A stretch of 64,000 nt of DNA from an uncultured Pelagibacteraceae bacterium (GCA_902561155.1 CACEOY010000001.1:62001-126000), one strand, 5' to 3'. Positions 28,067-37,407 are shown, counted from the first letter of the stretch. The notes: generated by a model not told the origin, from the letters alone. Translations and numbers: made by a program.

Positions 28067-29137
28067 ATGACTAAAAATCACTTATCACCTATTAAAGAAA
28101 TTATAAAAGATGCCAAAAAAGGCAAAATGTTTATTTTGGTTGATGACAAAGATAGAGAAAACGAGGGAGATTTAATAATCCCAGGATCCAAATGTAATTC
28201 AAAAAATATTAATTTTATGGCAACTCATGGTAGAGGGCTCATTTGTTTAGCACTTACGAAACAAAAGGTAGAGGAATTAAATCTGCCGCTCATGTCATCT
28301 TTAAATAAAGCCAGAATGCAAACGGCATTTACAATCTCAATCGAAGCAAGAAAGGGTATCACCACAGGAATATCAGCTTTTGATAGAGCTAAAACAATTA
28401 AAACGGCTATAAGTAAAAATTCGAGAAAAAAAGATATTGTTTCACCAGGTCATGTATTTCCACTTGTAGCTAGATCAGGAGGGGTTTTAGAAAGAGCAGG
28501 TCACACTGAAGCTTCAGTAGATATATCTAAGTTATCTAAATTAAATCCTAGTGCTGTTATTTGTGAAGTTATGAATCAGGATGGAAGAATGGCAAGGTTA
28601 AAAGATTTAAAAATCTTTGCAAAAAAACATAAATTAAAAATCGCCAGTATTGAAGATATAATCTCATTTAGACTTAAAAATGAAAAATTGGTTAAAAGCA
28701 TTAAGGTTAAAAACATAATATTAAAAAAAAGAAAATATGACTTTTTAACTTATAGAAATTTAGTAGATAAATCTGAATGTTTTGTTATAAAAAAAGGCAA
28801 GCTTAGCAAAAATAAATCAATAAGAGTTCGAGTGCTTTCCCAACTAATGGAAAACAATAAATTTAGTATTAAAAATAAACAAATTGAAAAATCTTTAAAA
28901 TATTTATCTAATTATAGTGATTTTGCCCTGGTGGTAATTAAAGATCAAAAATCCCTTAAACAAAAAATTTTTGAAGAAACAAAAAACAACAATATACTAA
29001 GATATTACGGTATAGGAGCTCAAATAATAAAAGATTTAAATATAAAAAATATGATATTAGTATCTAGATCCAAAAAAAAAATTATTGGTTTAGAAGGCTT
29101 TGGAATTAGAATTATGAAACAAGAAATTATAAAATGA
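28067..29137 (+). CDS. ribB: 3,4-Dihydroxy-2-butanone 4-phosphate synthase with degenerate GTP cyclohydrolase II domain
   Basis: The N-terminal ~200 residues are a complete DHBP synthase (RibB): DDKDRENEGDLIIPG, THGRGLICLAL, FTISIEARKGITTGISA and HVFPLVARSGGVLERAGHTE, all with the expected acidic and histidine residues. The C-terminal ~155 residues align in position with GTP cyclohydrolase II (RibA), but the three zinc cysteines and the CDCG and GRGIG motifs are not present; only one cysteine (SECFVIK) occurs. I infer the second domain is catalytically dead. Such inactive RibA-like tails are known in other proteobacteria. GTP cyclohydrolase must then be encoded elsewhere. It overlaps ribH by 4 bp. 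Confidence 0.9.
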   Translation: MTKNHLSPIKEIIKDAKKGKMFILVDDKDRENEGDLIIPGSKCNSKNINFMATHGRGLICLALTKQKVEELNLPLMSSLNKARMQTAFTISIEARKGITTGISAFDRAKTIKTAISKNSRKKDIVSPGHVFPLVARSGGVLERAGHTEASVDISKLSKLNPSAVICEVMNQDGRMARLKDLKIFAKKHKLKIASIEDIISFRLKNEKLVKSIKVKNIILKKRKYDFLTYRNLVDKSECFVIKKGKLSKNKSIRVRVLSQLMENNKFSIKNKQIEKSLKYLSNYSDFALVVIKDQKSLKQKIFEETKNNNILRYYGIGAQIIKDLNIKNMILVSRSKKKIIGLEGFGIRIMKQEIIK

Positions 29138-29529
29138 AAAAAAAAGTTTTAATTGTTGCTTCAAATTTTTATAAAAATATAACAAGAAATCTTATAAATA
29201 GTTCTTTAATAAAATTAAAAAGTAATAAAAAAAATACTACAATTATTAATGTCCCAGGGACTTTTGAAATTCCTGTTATTATATCCAAAAACTTAAAACG
29301 TTTTGATGGATTTATAGCCTTAGGCTGCGTTATAAAAGGACAAACTCCACATTTTGATTTTCTGTGTAATGCCACCTTCATTTCATTATCAAATTTATCT
29401 ATAAAATCAAAAAAACCCATAGGCAATGGAATAATAACAGCTCTTAATATGAAACAGGCGATAAAAAGATCTAATTTGAAAGGCAAAGAGGCTGCAAATG
29501 CTGTCTTAGAGGTGATTAAAAATGGTTAA
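29134..29529 (+). CDS. ribH: 6,7-Dimethyl-8-ribityllumazine synthase
   Basis: RibH joins the RibD product with dihydroxybutanone phosphate to form lumazine. The 131-residue protein is short but has the main motifs: VPGTFEIPVII, FIALGCVIKGQTPHFDFLC with the conserved catalytic-region His of TPHF, PIGNGIITALNMKQAIKRS, and KGKEAANAVLEV. Overlaps the upstream ribB and downstream nusB genes, keeping the riboflavin set in one transcript with nusB. Confidence 0.95.
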   Translation: MKKKVLIVASNFYKNITRNLINSSLIKLKSNKKNTTIINVPGTFEIPVIISKNLKRFDGFIALGCVIKGQTPHFDFLCNATFISLSNLSIKSKKPIGNGIITALNMKQAIKRSNLKGKEAANAVLEVIKNG

Positions 29530-29917
29530 TGTAGAAAAAATTTCTACTCCAAGGGTCAAAATAATCCAAAAAATTTATTCGAAGATTATAAATCCGGATG
29601 AAAAAATTATATATAATAAAAGTCAATATAAAAAATTCATTAAAGATGTTACTGAGGGAACTTTAGAAAGAAAAGAGTTTATAGAAGAAACCATAGAAAA
29701 ATTTTTAAAGGATGATATTGATCTTAAAAGAACAGATAAATTACTGAAAATTATTATATTTGCAGCAGTTTTTGAACTATTATTTAAGCATAATAATCCA
29801 AAAAAAGTGATAATAAGTGAATATTTAAAGACTTCTCATTTTTTTTTAGAAAAAGCTCAAATTAAATATTTAAATGCTATTTTAGACAAATTATCTGATT
29901 TAATAAGAAAAAATTAA
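29522..29917 (+). CDS. nusB: Transcription antitermination factor NusB
   Basis: NusB with NusE (S10) supports antitermination of rRNA transcription. The 131-residue all-helical protein carries PRVKIIQKIYSKIINPD at the N-terminus and the C-terminal helix pattern KKVIISEYLKTSHFFLEKAQIKYLN, ending in NAILDKLSDLI, which match the family (INEYVELAKKF...FVNGVLDKL). It overlaps ribH by 8 bp and ends the operon; 82 bp of AT-rich DNA separate it from hppA. Confidence 0.88.
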   Translation: MVNVEKISTPRVKIIQKIYSKIINPDEKIIYNKSQYKKFIKDVTEGTLERKEFIEETIEKFLKDDIDLKRTDKLLKIIIFAAVFELLFKHNNPKKVIISEYLKTSHFFLEKAQIKYLNAILDKLSDLIRKN

Positions 29918-29999
29918 TTTTTTTATACAATATGATACATAATTATTAAAAGTTTAGCTTGCGTTTTTTAATATATTTTGGCATTTATCATAACATTAT

Positions 30000-32102
30000 A
30001 TGAATTCTTCTCTAGAACTTCTCTACTTGATAATATTTTCAGGAATTTTAGCTGTTGGTTATAGCTATCTTCTTTCAGGGCAAATTTTATCCTCTAGCGC
30101 AGGTAACGAAAAAATGAGAGAGATAGCAGGAGCTATACAGATTGGTGCTAAGGCTTATTTAAATAGACAATATAAAACTATAGCAGTAGTAGGATTAATA
30201 GTTCTTATTATAGTAACTTATTTTTTTAATTTTTTAGTTGGAATTGGTTATTTAATTGGTGCAGCTTTATCTGGATTAGCAGGTTATGTTGGGATGTTAA
30301 TCTCAGTACAAGCAAACGTAAGAACAGCAGAAGCTTCTAGAAAAAGCTTACAATCAGGTTTAAGTATTGCTTTTAAATCAGGAGCTATAACTGGTTTGCT
30401 GGTAGCGGGTTTAGCTCTTTTATCAATTGCAATTTACTATCTTATTTTAATTAATCTTAAAACAGAGAGCAGAGACATTATTAATGCTTTAGTTGCCTTA
30501 GGATTCGGAGCTTCTTTAATTTCAATTTTTGCGAGATTAGGTGGAGGAATTTTTACAAAGGGAGCAGATGTTGGAGCAGATTTAGTTGGTAAAGTTGAGG
30601 CTGGTATTCCAGAAGATGATCCGCGTAACCCTGCTGTAATTGCTGATAACGTTGGAGATAATGTAGGTGATTGTGCCGGTATGGCAGCAGATTTATTCGA
30701 AACTTATGCAGTGACAATAGTTGCGACAATGGTTTTAGCTTCCATATTTTTTCCTGATTCATCTAACATGATGGTTTATCCGTTAGCAATAGGTGGGTCA
30801 TGTATTATTACATCGATTATAGGAACCTGGTTTGTAAGATTAGGCAAAAGTAAAAATATAATGGGAGCTTTATACAAAGGGTTTATAGCTACTGCTATTC
30901 TTTCATTAATAATCTTATACCCTTTAACAAATGCCACTCTTGGTTTGAATGAGAATTATTCCTACTCAAATATAAATTTTACTGGCTTTGATTTATACGT
31001 GTGCGCAGTAATTGGATTGATAATTACTGGTTTAATAATATGGATTACAGAATATTATACAGGTACTAACTTTAGACCTGTTAAAAGCGTTGCTCAATCT
31101 TCTACAACTGGTCACGGGACTAATGTGATACAAGGTCTAGCAATTTCTATGGAGGCTACGGCTATTCCTGCCCTTATAATTGTAATTGGAATTATCAGTA
31201 CTTATAATTTTGCGGGATTGTTTGGTATAGCAATTGCAGTAACGTCAATGTTAGCTTTAACTGGAATGGTCGTTGCTCTTGATGCATACGGGCCGGTTAC
31301 AGACAATGCTGGTGGAATTGCTGAAATGTCTAAACTTCCTAAAAATGTGAGAAAAACAACTGATGCATTAGATGCCGTAGGGAATACAACAAAAGCCGTA
31401 ACCAAAGGATATGCTATAGGTTCTGCAGGCTTAGGTGCTTTAGTTTTATTTGCAGCATATACTGAAGATATAAAATATTATTCAATGGACAAAACTTCTT
31501 CATTATATCAAATGGAAGTCAGTTTTGATTTATCCAATCCTTATGTAGTTATTGGTTTGTTGATAGGTGGTTTATTACCATATCTATTTGGATCAATGGG
31601 GATGCAAGCTGTTGGAAGAGCTGGAGGAGCAGTGGTTGTAGAGGTAAGAAGACAATTTAAAAAGATACCTGGAATCATGAGAGGAAAAAGAAAACCAGAT
31701 TATGGAAGACTGGTAGATTTACTTACTAAAGCAGCAATCAAAGAAATGATTATTCCATCTCTTCTTCCAGTTTTATCTCCTATTGCTCTTTACATTATAA
31801 TTTTATTAATAGCAGGTAAAATTGCAGCTTTAGCAGCGTTAGGTGCAATGTTATTAGGAGTTATAGTAACAGGTTTGTTTGTAGCAATTTCAATGACAGC
31901 TGGTGGTGGAGCATGGGACAACGCCAAAAAATATATTGAAGATGGAAATTTTGGTGGTAAAGGATCAGAAGCTCACAAAGCTGCAGTAACAGGCGACACA
32001 GTTGGAGACCCATATAAAGATACTGCTGGACCAGCAGTTAACCCGATGATTAAGATTACGAATATAGTAGCACTATTACTATTATCAATAATAGCTCACT
32101 AG
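30000..32102 (+). CDS. hppA: Membrane-bound proton-translocating pyrophosphatase
   Basis: HppA uses pyrophosphate hydrolysis to pump protons across the inner membrane. The 700-residue protein has about 16 membrane segments. The catalytic loop [20 protein letters not shown] is followed by [24 protein letters not shown]; the C-terminal [10 protein letters not shown] and [19 protein letters not shown] loops complete the active site. The stretch [10 protein letters not shown] has Lys where K+-dependent enzymes have Ala, so the K+-independent, H+-pumping type is inferred. It ends with a 4-bp overlap with the convergent bamE. Confidence 0.96.
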   Translation: MNSSLELLYLIIFSGILAVGYSYLLSGQILSSSAGNEKMREIAGAIQIGAKAYLNRQYKTIAVVGLIVLIIVTYFFNFLVGIGYLIGAALSGLAGYVGMLISVQANVRTAEASRKSLQSGLSIAFKSGAITGLLVAGLALLSIAIYYLILINLKTESRDIINALVALGFGASLISIFARLGGGIFTKGADVGADLVGKVEAGIPEDDPRNPAVIADNVGDNVGDCAGMAADLFETYAVTIVATMVLASIFFPDSSNMMVYPLAIGGSCIITSIIGTWFVRLGKSKNIMGALYKGFIATAILSLIILYPLTNATLGLNENYSYSNINFTGFDLYVCAVIGLIITGLIIWITEYYTGTNFRPVKSVAQSSTTGHGTNVIQGLAISMEATAIPALIIVIGIISTYNFAGLFGIAIAVTSMLALTGMVVALDAYGPVTDNAGGIAEMSKLPKNVRKTTDALDAVGNTTKAVTKGYAIGSAGLGALVLFAAYTEDIKYYSMDKTSSLYQMEVSFDLSNPYVVIGLLIGGLLPYLFGSMGMQAVGRAGGAVVVEVRRQFKKIPGIMRGKRKPDYGRLVDLLTKAAIKEMIIPSLLPVLSPIALYIIILLIAGKIAALAALGAMLLGVIVTGLFVAISMTAGGGAWDNAKKYIEDGNFGGKGSEAHKAAVTGDTVGDPYKDTAGPAVNPMIKITNIVALLLLSIIAH

Positions 32103-32575
32103 AATTTTCTTTTACCGTACATTTTTTGTCTAACACTTTGCAAAAAAGACGTTACAAAGCTATCTTTAGTTACAGGATTTTCAGTTTTCATTTCTGAATA
32201 CTTAATTTCTTTCATATCTTGCTTATCAAAAAATTCTTTATTTACAACAACTCCATATCTATTAAAATTTAACACTAAAACATTGTTTTCTAGCAAATCT
32301 ACATCTCCAAATTTTATTAATTTTCCAGAGGCAATTTTTCTATCAAAATAAAACCATAAATTTTCATTATCTACAGATGTTGTATGAGGATTCCCAAGCA
32401 CATTTATCACATCGTTTTTATTGCTTTTATTTACGAGTATTTTTTCGGATCTATTTTTTAGAAAGTTTATACCGTGACCTTTTATAGGCTCTTTAAATTG
32501 ACAATGAGATAATATAAACATTGATGTAATACAAATAAATTTTTGAAAATGTTTGATTTTAAATATAAAAAACAT
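32099..32575 (-). CDS. bamE: Outer-membrane assembly lipoprotein BamE (SmpA/OmlA)
   Basis: BamE is a lipoprotein of the BAM complex that inserts beta-barrel proteins in the outer membrane. The N-terminus is a lipoprotein signal with lipobox LSHC (Cys25). The domain shows [19 protein letters not shown] and [10 protein letters not shown], matching the family (KGMTKDQVLALLGTP... WYY). The C-terminal tail beyond about residue 110 is extra. The ATG at 32575 is the only start that keeps a usable signal peptide, which places the first 27 bases inside the divergent neighbour's coding region. Confidence 0.85.
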   Translation of the reverse strand: MFFIFKIKHFQKFICITSMFILSHCQFKEPIKGHGINFLKNRSEKILVNKSNKNDVINVLGNPHTTSVDNENLWFYFDRKIASGKLIKFGDVDLLENNVLVLNFNRYGVVVNKEFFDKQDMKEIKYSEMKTENPVTKDSFVTSFLQSVRQKMYGKRKF

Positions 32576-33046
32576 AACTTTATTTACAACAATTTGGTAA
32601 AACTATCACGAAATATTTACTTTTACAAAGATATTCAACTTGAGGATAAACTAGAAAATAGAATTATTCTTATTTTTGCACACTTAGTTATAATCCTTAT
32701 TTGTTTAAAAAAGAATCAAATTAACAAAAATCTATCTCAAGAAATTTACGATAATATATTTCTCAATATCGAAAATAATTTAAGAGAAATGGGACATGGC
32801 GATGTAACAGTTAATAAAAAAATGAAAAATCTAAACCAAATTTTCCACGATCTTCTCCTAAAATTTTTAGACCAAAAAAAACAAAACAAAGTTAATATAA
32901 ATGAAATTACTAAATTTTTATTTTTACTTAATAAAAATGATGAAATATCAGCAAAACTAAACAATTATTTTGTAAAATATTATAATTTTTGTTTTGATAT
33001 TATTGATAAAAATATGATAAAAGATCTTGATAAATTTGAATACTAA
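32549..33046 (+). CDS. Ubiquinol-cytochrome c chaperone family protein
   Basis: The 165-residue protein resembles the Ubiq_cyt_C_chap (CBP3-like) family, thought to help assembly of cytochrome bc1. The best evidence is YDNIFLNIENNLREMGHGDVTVNKKMK, read in parts: the family's RExGxGDxxVxKxM core is at residues about 85-100. In alphaproteobacteria this gene usually lies beside bamE/omlA, as here. ATG 32549 is preferred over TTG 32543. The usual next gene (DUF177/yceD) is missing; rpmF follows after 2 bp. Its 5' end overlaps the start of the divergent bamE by 27 bp. Confidence 0.8.
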   Translation: MFDFKYKKHNFIYNNLVKLSRNIYFYKDIQLEDKLENRIILIFAHLVIILICLKKNQINKNLSQEIYDNIFLNIENNLREMGHGDVTVNKKMKNLNQIFHDLLLKFLDQKKQNKVNINEITKFLFLLNKNDEISAKLNNYFVKYYNFCFDIIDKNMIKDLDKFEY

Positions 33047-33048
33047 TT

Positions 33049-33222
33049 ATGGCTGTACCTAAACGAAAAACAACAGTTTCTAAAAGAAACAAAAGAAGAT
33101 CTCACCACAAGATTTCAAACGTTAATATCGTTGAAGACAAAAAAACAGGTGAGTATAGAAATTCCCATCATATAGATCTTAAAACTGGTTTTTATAACGG
33201 AAAAAAAATTTTAGACATATAA
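33049..33222 (+). CDS. rpmF: Ribosomal protein bL32
   Basis: A 57-residue basic protein of the large ribosomal subunit. It begins MAVPKRKTTVSKRNKRRSHH, the family's invariant start, and ends YRNSHHIDLKTGFYNGKKI. The form lacks the four zinc cysteines found in some bacteria. It sits 2 bp after the cytochrome chaperone gene and 8 bp before plsX, the classical rpmF-plsX pairing. Confidence 0.96.
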   Translation: MAVPKRKTTVSKRNKRRSHHKISNVNIVEDKKTGEYRNSHHIDLKTGFYNGKKILDI

Positions 33223-33230
33223 TTTATAGT

Positions 33231-34271
33231 ATGGATAAAAAAATTTGTATTGCAATTGATGCAATGGGAGGTGAAAACGCTCCTATTAAAAACATTGAAG
33301 GTATAAGTTTATTTTGCAAAAAATACATTAAAAAAGATGACTATTTTTTTAATATCTTTGGTGATGAAAATAAGATTAATATAGAGCTAAAAAAACATAA
33401 TATTTCAAATAAACATTTTAAAATTTTTCATACGTCTTCAACAGTTTCAGATGATGAGACTACACTAACAGCAGTCAAAACTTCAAAAGATAGCAGTATG
33501 TGGAACAGTGTTTATTCTCAAGTTAAATCAGAAAGCGACATCTCTTTGTCTGCTGGAAACACAGGTGTATTACTAGTTATATCTAGAATGATATTAAAAA
33601 CAATCAATGGAGTAAGTAAGCCTGCTCTTGCAGGGTTATGGCCAAATATGAGAGGCATGAATATTGTTTTGGATCTTGGAGCTAATATTGAATGTGATGA
33701 AAAAAATTTAATTGAATTTTCAGAAATGGGATCCGCTTTGCACAAGTCGCTTTTTCCAGAAGAAAAAACTCAAGTAGCTCTACTCAATGTTGGTTCTGAA
33801 GAAATCAAAGGAACAGAAACAATAAAAAAAGCACACTCAGCATTAAAAGAGATTAGTAAAAACGGTGACTTTATTTTTAATGGATATATTGAAGGAAATA
33901 AGATTACAGAGGGTTTGAGCAATGTAATAGTTACAGACGGTTTTACAGGCAACATAGCATTAAAGACTGCGGAAGGAACGGCAAAATTTATAACAGACAA
34001 TCTAAAGATTTCATTAAAAGAAAATTTATTATCAAAATTTTCAATATTATTTTCATATTTTAGTCTTAAAAAATTTAAAGAAAAATTAGATCCAAGAAAG
34101 TTTAATGGTGCAATTTTTTTAGGTTTGAATGGGCCTGTTGTAAAAAGCCATGGGTCTACTGACTCGCTTGGATTTTACCACTCTATCGATCTATGCTATA
34201 ATATTGTAAAAGGTAATTTAATGAGTCAAATAAAAGATAATTTAAGCCATCTTAATGATAATAAAAATTAA
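33231..34271 (+). CDS. plsX: Phosphate acyltransferase PlsX
   Basis: PlsX makes acyl-phosphate from acyl-ACP for phospholipid synthesis. The 346-residue protein opens with IAIDAMGGENAP and has ISAGNTGVL-like LSAGNTGVLLVISR, GMNIVLDLGANIECDE, LLNVGSEEIKGTE, NGYIEGNKITEG and IVTDGFTGNIALKTAEG, all family motifs. It overlaps ihfA by 17 bp. The ketoacyl-ACP synthase III gene fabH that usually follows plsX is absent. Confidence 0.96.
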   Translation: MDKKICIAIDAMGGENAPIKNIEGISLFCKKYIKKDDYFFNIFGDENKINIELKKHNISNKHFKIFHTSSTVSDDETTLTAVKTSKDSSMWNSVYSQVKSESDISLSAGNTGVLLVISRMILKTINGVSKPALAGLWPNMRGMNIVLDLGANIECDEKNLIEFSEMGSALHKSLFPEEKTQVALLNVGSEEIKGTETIKKAHSALKEISKNGDFIFNGYIEGNKITEGLSNVIVTDGFTGNIALKTAEGTAKFITDNLKISLKENLLSKFSILFSYFSLKKFKEKLDPRKFNGAIFLGLNGPVVKSHGSTDSLGFYHSIDLCYNIVKGNLMSQIKDNLSHLNDNKN

Positions 34272-34551
34272 ACAAAATTTAGGAAAAAAAGAAATTACTA
34301 GCAAACTCAGATCAGAAATTGGATTTTCTTCACATAATATTAAAAAAATTACAGATGACATTATTGTCATATTAACGTCCAATCTCATTAAAAATAGAAA
34401 AATTATTTTGAAAAATCTAGGATCTTTTAAAATCATCTTTAAAAAACAAAGAGATGGAAGAAACCCTAAAACCAAAGAAGAATTTAAAATAAATTCAAGA
34501 AATGCAGTAAGATTTAAAGCCTCAGAATCATTGAAAAAAAAATTGAATTAA
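34255..34551 (+). CDS. ihfA: Integration host factor alpha subunit-like DNA-bending protein
   Basis: A 98-residue HU/IHF-fold protein. The beta-arm region is FKKQRDGRNPKTKEEFKINSRNAVRFKAS; the GRNPKT motif with the proline that intercalates in DNA is the IHF/HU hallmark. Position between plsX and a MerR regulator is where ihfA sits in other alphaproteobacteria, which supports alpha-subunit identity over HU. It overlaps plsX by 17 bp. Confidence 0.85.
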   Translation: MIIKIKQNLGKKEITSKLRSEIGFSSHNIKKITDDIIVILTSNLIKNRKIILKNLGSFKIIFKKQRDGRNPKTKEEFKINSRNAVRFKASESLKKKLN

Positions 34552-34558
34552 AATATTT

Positions 34559-34927
34559 ATGGTGAAAAATTATATAGATATAACAGAGCTCTCAATTGAG
34601 TTAAATTTAGTTAATAAAAAAACAGGAAAACCTGCAAATCATACCTTAAGATTTTGGGAAAAAGAATTTAATGAAATAAAACCTACAATTTTTAAAGGAA
34701 ATAGACGTTATTATAATCAAAAACAAGTAGACAAAATTAAATATATTAAATACTTATTAAAAGATAGGGGATTGACGATAAAAGGAGCCAAAAATATTTT
34801 AAAAAAGAAAAAAAATATTGACGTTACAGATGGAAATATTATAGAAAAAGATTACTTAAAAAACAGTATTAAGAATAAATCTAATAATATTTTAAAAAAG
34901 ATTAAAGGACTTAAAAATCATGGCTAA
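34559..34927 (+). CDS. MerR-family transcriptional regulator
   Basis: A 122-residue protein with an N-terminal MerR winged helix-turn-helix: ITELSIELNLVNKKTGKPANHTLRFWEKEF, given in parts, with the typical LRFWE and GNRRYYNQKQVDKI wing and a short coiled-coil (KYLLKDRGLTIKGAKNIL). The C-terminal tail is short, lysine/asparagine-rich and has no ligand-binding domain. The location after ihfA is conserved in alphaproteobacteria. Regulated genes are unknown. Overlaps rpmG by 8 bp. Confidence 0.85.
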   Translation: MVKNYIDITELSIELNLVNKKTGKPANHTLRFWEKEFNEIKPTIFKGNRRYYNQKQVDKIKYIKYLLKDRGLTIKGAKNILKKKKNIDVTDGNIIEKDYLKNSIKNKSNNILKKIKGLKNHG

Positions 34928-35111
34928 AAAAACTCATTTAAAAGTTAGAATGGTACCAGAAAACAAACCTGATAGTGCTTTTGTATATTATGCAAAAAAA
35001 CCAACTAAAGGTGAAAAAGCAAAAGTTAAATTAAAAATTAAAAAATATAATCCAAATACAAGAAAACACGAATTTTTTGTTGAAAAAAAATTACCACCAC
35101 ATAGTAAATAA
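34920..35111 (+). CDS. rpmG: Ribosomal protein bL33
   Basis: A 63-residue basic protein. The N-terminal MAKKTHLKVRMVPE and the C-terminal KKYNPNTRKHEFFVEKKL segment match bL33 (KxxDPxxRKHVxFKE). Cysteines of the zinc form are absent. It overlaps the merR gene by 8 bp and is followed two bases later by the convergent chorismate mutase. Confidence 0.85.
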   Translation: MAKKTHLKVRMVPENKPDSAFVYYAKKPTKGEKAKVKLKIKKYNPNTRKHEFFVEKKLPPHSK

Positions 35112-35113
35112 CT

Positions 35114-35392
35114 TTATTTCTTAAAATTTCTAAACTCATACTTAATGTAAGCCCTTATCATTGCTTTCCATATATGCCTCGTAATTTTGACATCTATATT
35201 TCTTTTTTTAGATTTTAGTTCAATATTTAAAAGTATTTTTTTTATCCTTTTGTTATCAATTATTTGATTTTTGAATTTTTTAGTTAACAAAACTTGATTT
35301 ACTAATAATGTTCTTTTTTTTATTAATGACAGAAAATGATTATCAAGATTATCAAGTTTTTTTCTAATTTTTTCCAATTTTTTATTTATCAT
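35114..35392 (-). CDS. Chorismate mutase type II (AroQ-like), stand-alone
   Basis: A 92-residue all-helical protein. The first helix KLEKIRKKLDNLDNHFLSLIKKR carries the pattern RxxLDxLDxxLLxLIxxR of AroQ mutases, with an Arg and Lys set expected to bind chorismate, and IWKAMIRAYIKYE forms the last helix. It would convert chorismate to prephenate for Phe/Tyr synthesis. There is no fused dehydratase. It is convergent with rpmG and divergent from ctaA, 51 bp away. Confidence 0.78.
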   Translation of the reverse strand: MINKKLEKIRKKLDNLDNHFLSLIKKRTLLVNQVLLTKKFKNQIIDNKRIKKILLNIELKSKKRNIDVKITRHIWKAMIRAYIKYEFRNFKK

Positions 35393-35443
35393 AGCGACAT
35401 AAAGATTATATGAGATTTCAAATAATAATTATATATTTAAATA

Positions 35444-36460
35444 ATGCAAATTTCTAAAATGGATTATAATTTAATTATCCGCACCTGGCTTTTATTAATG
35501 ATAATATTAGTTTTTTTGATGATTATGGTTGGAGGATTAACTAGACTTACTAACTCTGGCTTATCAATTACAGAATGGGAATTGTTTAAAGGTATTTTAC
35601 CTCCATTAACAGAAGAAACTTGGATAATTTATTTTAATTTATATAAAGAAATTCCCCAATTTAAACTTATTAATCCTTTAATGACTCTGGAGGAATTCAA
35701 AGTGATTTTTTATTGGGAATATTTTCATAGATTGTTCGGTAGAGTTATTGGTTTAGTTTACCTAATTCCATTAATAATTTTTACATTTGCTAAAGTATTC
35801 AATAAAAAAACATTAATAACTTTTTACTTTATATTTTTTTTAATTTTGCTACAGGGCGTTATAGGTTGGTATATGGTTGAAAGTGGATTGACTTCAAACG
35901 TATCTGTTAGCCACTATAGACTATCTTTACATCTTTTTTTAGCGTTTGTTATTATATCATTTTTAATATGGAATTATCTGAATTATAAAAATAACGAAAA
36001 TAAAATATTTTTTAATTTAAAACTAATTTTACCTAAAATATTTTTTATGTTTATTTTATTTCAAATTATAATTGGAGCATTTGTATCAGGTTTGGATGCT
36101 GGTTTAATTTATCAAACTTGGCCAAAAATGAATCTTTCATACTTTCCAGATGACTTAAAATTAATTGATTTTAATTTAACAAATTTATTTAACAATCAAA
36201 GTTTTGTACAGTTTTTACATAGAACAACTGCTTATTTAATTTTATTATTAGCATTGTTTATTGGTTTTAAATTATATTTTAAAAAAGAAAAATTTTTTTT
36301 ATTTAACTATTTTGCTGTATTTGTTGTTTTAATCATTCAGGTTTTTTTAGGTATTTTTACGCTTATAAGTGGGTTAAATCTTTATCTTGCATCACTACAT
36401 CAAATTACTAGTGTTATCTTAGTATATACCGTTCTAAACCTTAATTATAAATTATCATAA
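35444..36460 (+). CDS. ctaA: Heme A synthase (COX15/CtaA)
   Basis: CtaA oxidises heme O to heme A for cytochrome oxidase. The 338-residue protein has eight membrane segments and the type-2 (alphaproteobacterial/mitochondrial) COX15 motifs: MMVGGLTRLTNSGLSITEW, FYWEYFHRLFGRVIGL (His ligands), QGVIGWYMVESGL, SHYRLSLHLFLAF, FVSGLDAGLIYQTWPKM and FLHRTTAYL. It stands alone between the chorismate mutase and rplM. Confidence 0.95.
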   Translation: MQISKMDYNLIIRTWLLLMIILVFLMIMVGGLTRLTNSGLSITEWELFKGILPPLTEETWIIYFNLYKEIPQFKLINPLMTLEEFKVIFYWEYFHRLFGRVIGLVYLIPLIIFTFAKVFNKKTLITFYFIFFLILLQGVIGWYMVESGLTSNVSVSHYRLSLHLFLAFVIISFLIWNYLNYKNNENKIFFNLKLILPKIFFMFILFQIIIGAFVSGLDAGLIYQTWPKMNLSYFPDDLKLIDFNLTNLFNNQSFVQFLHRTTAYLILLLALFIGFKLYFKKEKFFLFNYFAVFVVLIIQVFLGIFTLISGLNLYLASLHQITSVILVYTVLNLNYKLS

Positions 36461-36505
36461 ACAAATTGACTTTTTGTTTTTTTATTAGTAGTTATCGCGT
36501 TTAAA

Positions 36506-36967
36506 ATGACTCCGTTTATAAAAAAAAAAGAAATTAAACAAGATTGGTATCTTATTAATGCTGAAAATGCTGCAGTCGGAAGACTTGCTGCATTTATCTC
36601 TAAAGTGTTAAGAGGAAAAAATAAATCTACCTACAACCCTCATATTGATAATGGGGATTTTGTGGTTGTTACTAATATTGATAAAATTAGATTTACTGGA
36701 AAAAAATTTACAAACAAAAAATATTACAGACATACAGGCCATCCAGGAGGAATAAAAATATCAACACCATCAACTCTGTCTGAAAAAAATAAGTCACAAG
36801 ATATATTGAAACTTGCAGTTAAAAGGATGCTTCCAGGTGGACCGCTAGCAAAAAAACAGATGACAAAATTAAAAATTTACAAAGGTTTAACTCACCCACA
36901 TCAAAATCAAAATCCAAAATTAATTGATTTCACAAAACTCAACAAAAAAAATATTGTTAAAAATTAA
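36506..36967 (+). CDS. rplM: Ribosomal protein uL13
   Basis: A 153-residue large-subunit protein. Motifs include WYLINAENAAVGRLAAFIS, HIDNGDFVVVTN, YYRHTGHPGG and AVKRMLPGGPLAKKQM. It is followed directly by rpsI, the universal rplM-rpsI pair. A TTGACT lies at 36466-36471 in the 45-bp upstream gap, but the matching -10 region is poor. Confidence 0.97.
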   Translation: MTPFIKKKEIKQDWYLINAENAAVGRLAAFISKVLRGKNKSTYNPHIDNGDFVVVTNIDKIRFTGKKFTNKKYYRHTGHPGGIKISTPSTLSEKNKSQDILKLAVKRMLPGGPLAKKQMTKLKIYKGLTHPHQNQNPKLIDFTKLNKKNIVKN

Positions 36968-37407
36968 TGGAACAAACTCAATTAAATAAAGAAAAAACCA
37001 AAAAACCTAAACTTGATTTTAAAGACAGTAAATACTCAACAGGTAGAAGAAAAAAATCAATAGCTAAAGTATGGGTCAAAAAAGGCACAGGAAAAATTTT
37101 TGTTAACGGTAAATTGATGGGTGATTATTTTAAAAGACCTGTGCATCAACTTATCGTCACTAGACCGCTTGAAATTACTAATGTAATTAATAATTATGAT
37201 GTTAAATGTTCAGTAAAGGGCGGGGGACTGTCTGGTCAAGCAGGTGCAATAATTTTAGGAATATCCCGCGCTTTAATTTCTCATGATGAAAATTTGAAAA
37301 AAGATTTAAAAAAGGACAAATTAACAACTAGAGACTCCAGAGTAGTTGAACGAAAAAAATACGGTCATAGAAAAGCTCGTAGAAGTTTTCAATTTTCTAA
37401 AAGATAA
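36967..37407 (+). CDS. rpsI: Ribosomal protein uS9
   Basis: A 146-residue small-subunit protein. After a lysine-rich N-terminal extension of about 20 residues it reads YSTGRRKKSIAKVWVKKGTG, then GGGLSGQAGAIILGISRAL and TRDSRVVERKKYGHRKARRSFQFSKR, whose C-terminal SKR tail reaches the P-site. It shares one base with the rplM stop codon. Confidence 0.97.
   Translation: MEQTQLNKEKTKKPKLDFKDSKYSTGRRKKSIAKVWVKKGTGKIFVNGKLMGDYFKRPVHQLIVTRPLEITNVINNYDVKCSVKGGGLSGQAGAIILGISRALISHDENLKKDLKKDKLTTRDSRVVERKKYGHRKARRSFQFSKR

Noticed and set aside
29918-29999. Promoter or terminator between nusB and hppA
   Set aside because: Only AT-rich sequence with no well-spaced -35/-10 pair and no stable hairpin.
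36466-36494. Promoter for rplM-rpsI
   Set aside because: TTGACT is good but the sequence 17 bp downstream (TAGTTA) is a poor -10; not supported enough to list.
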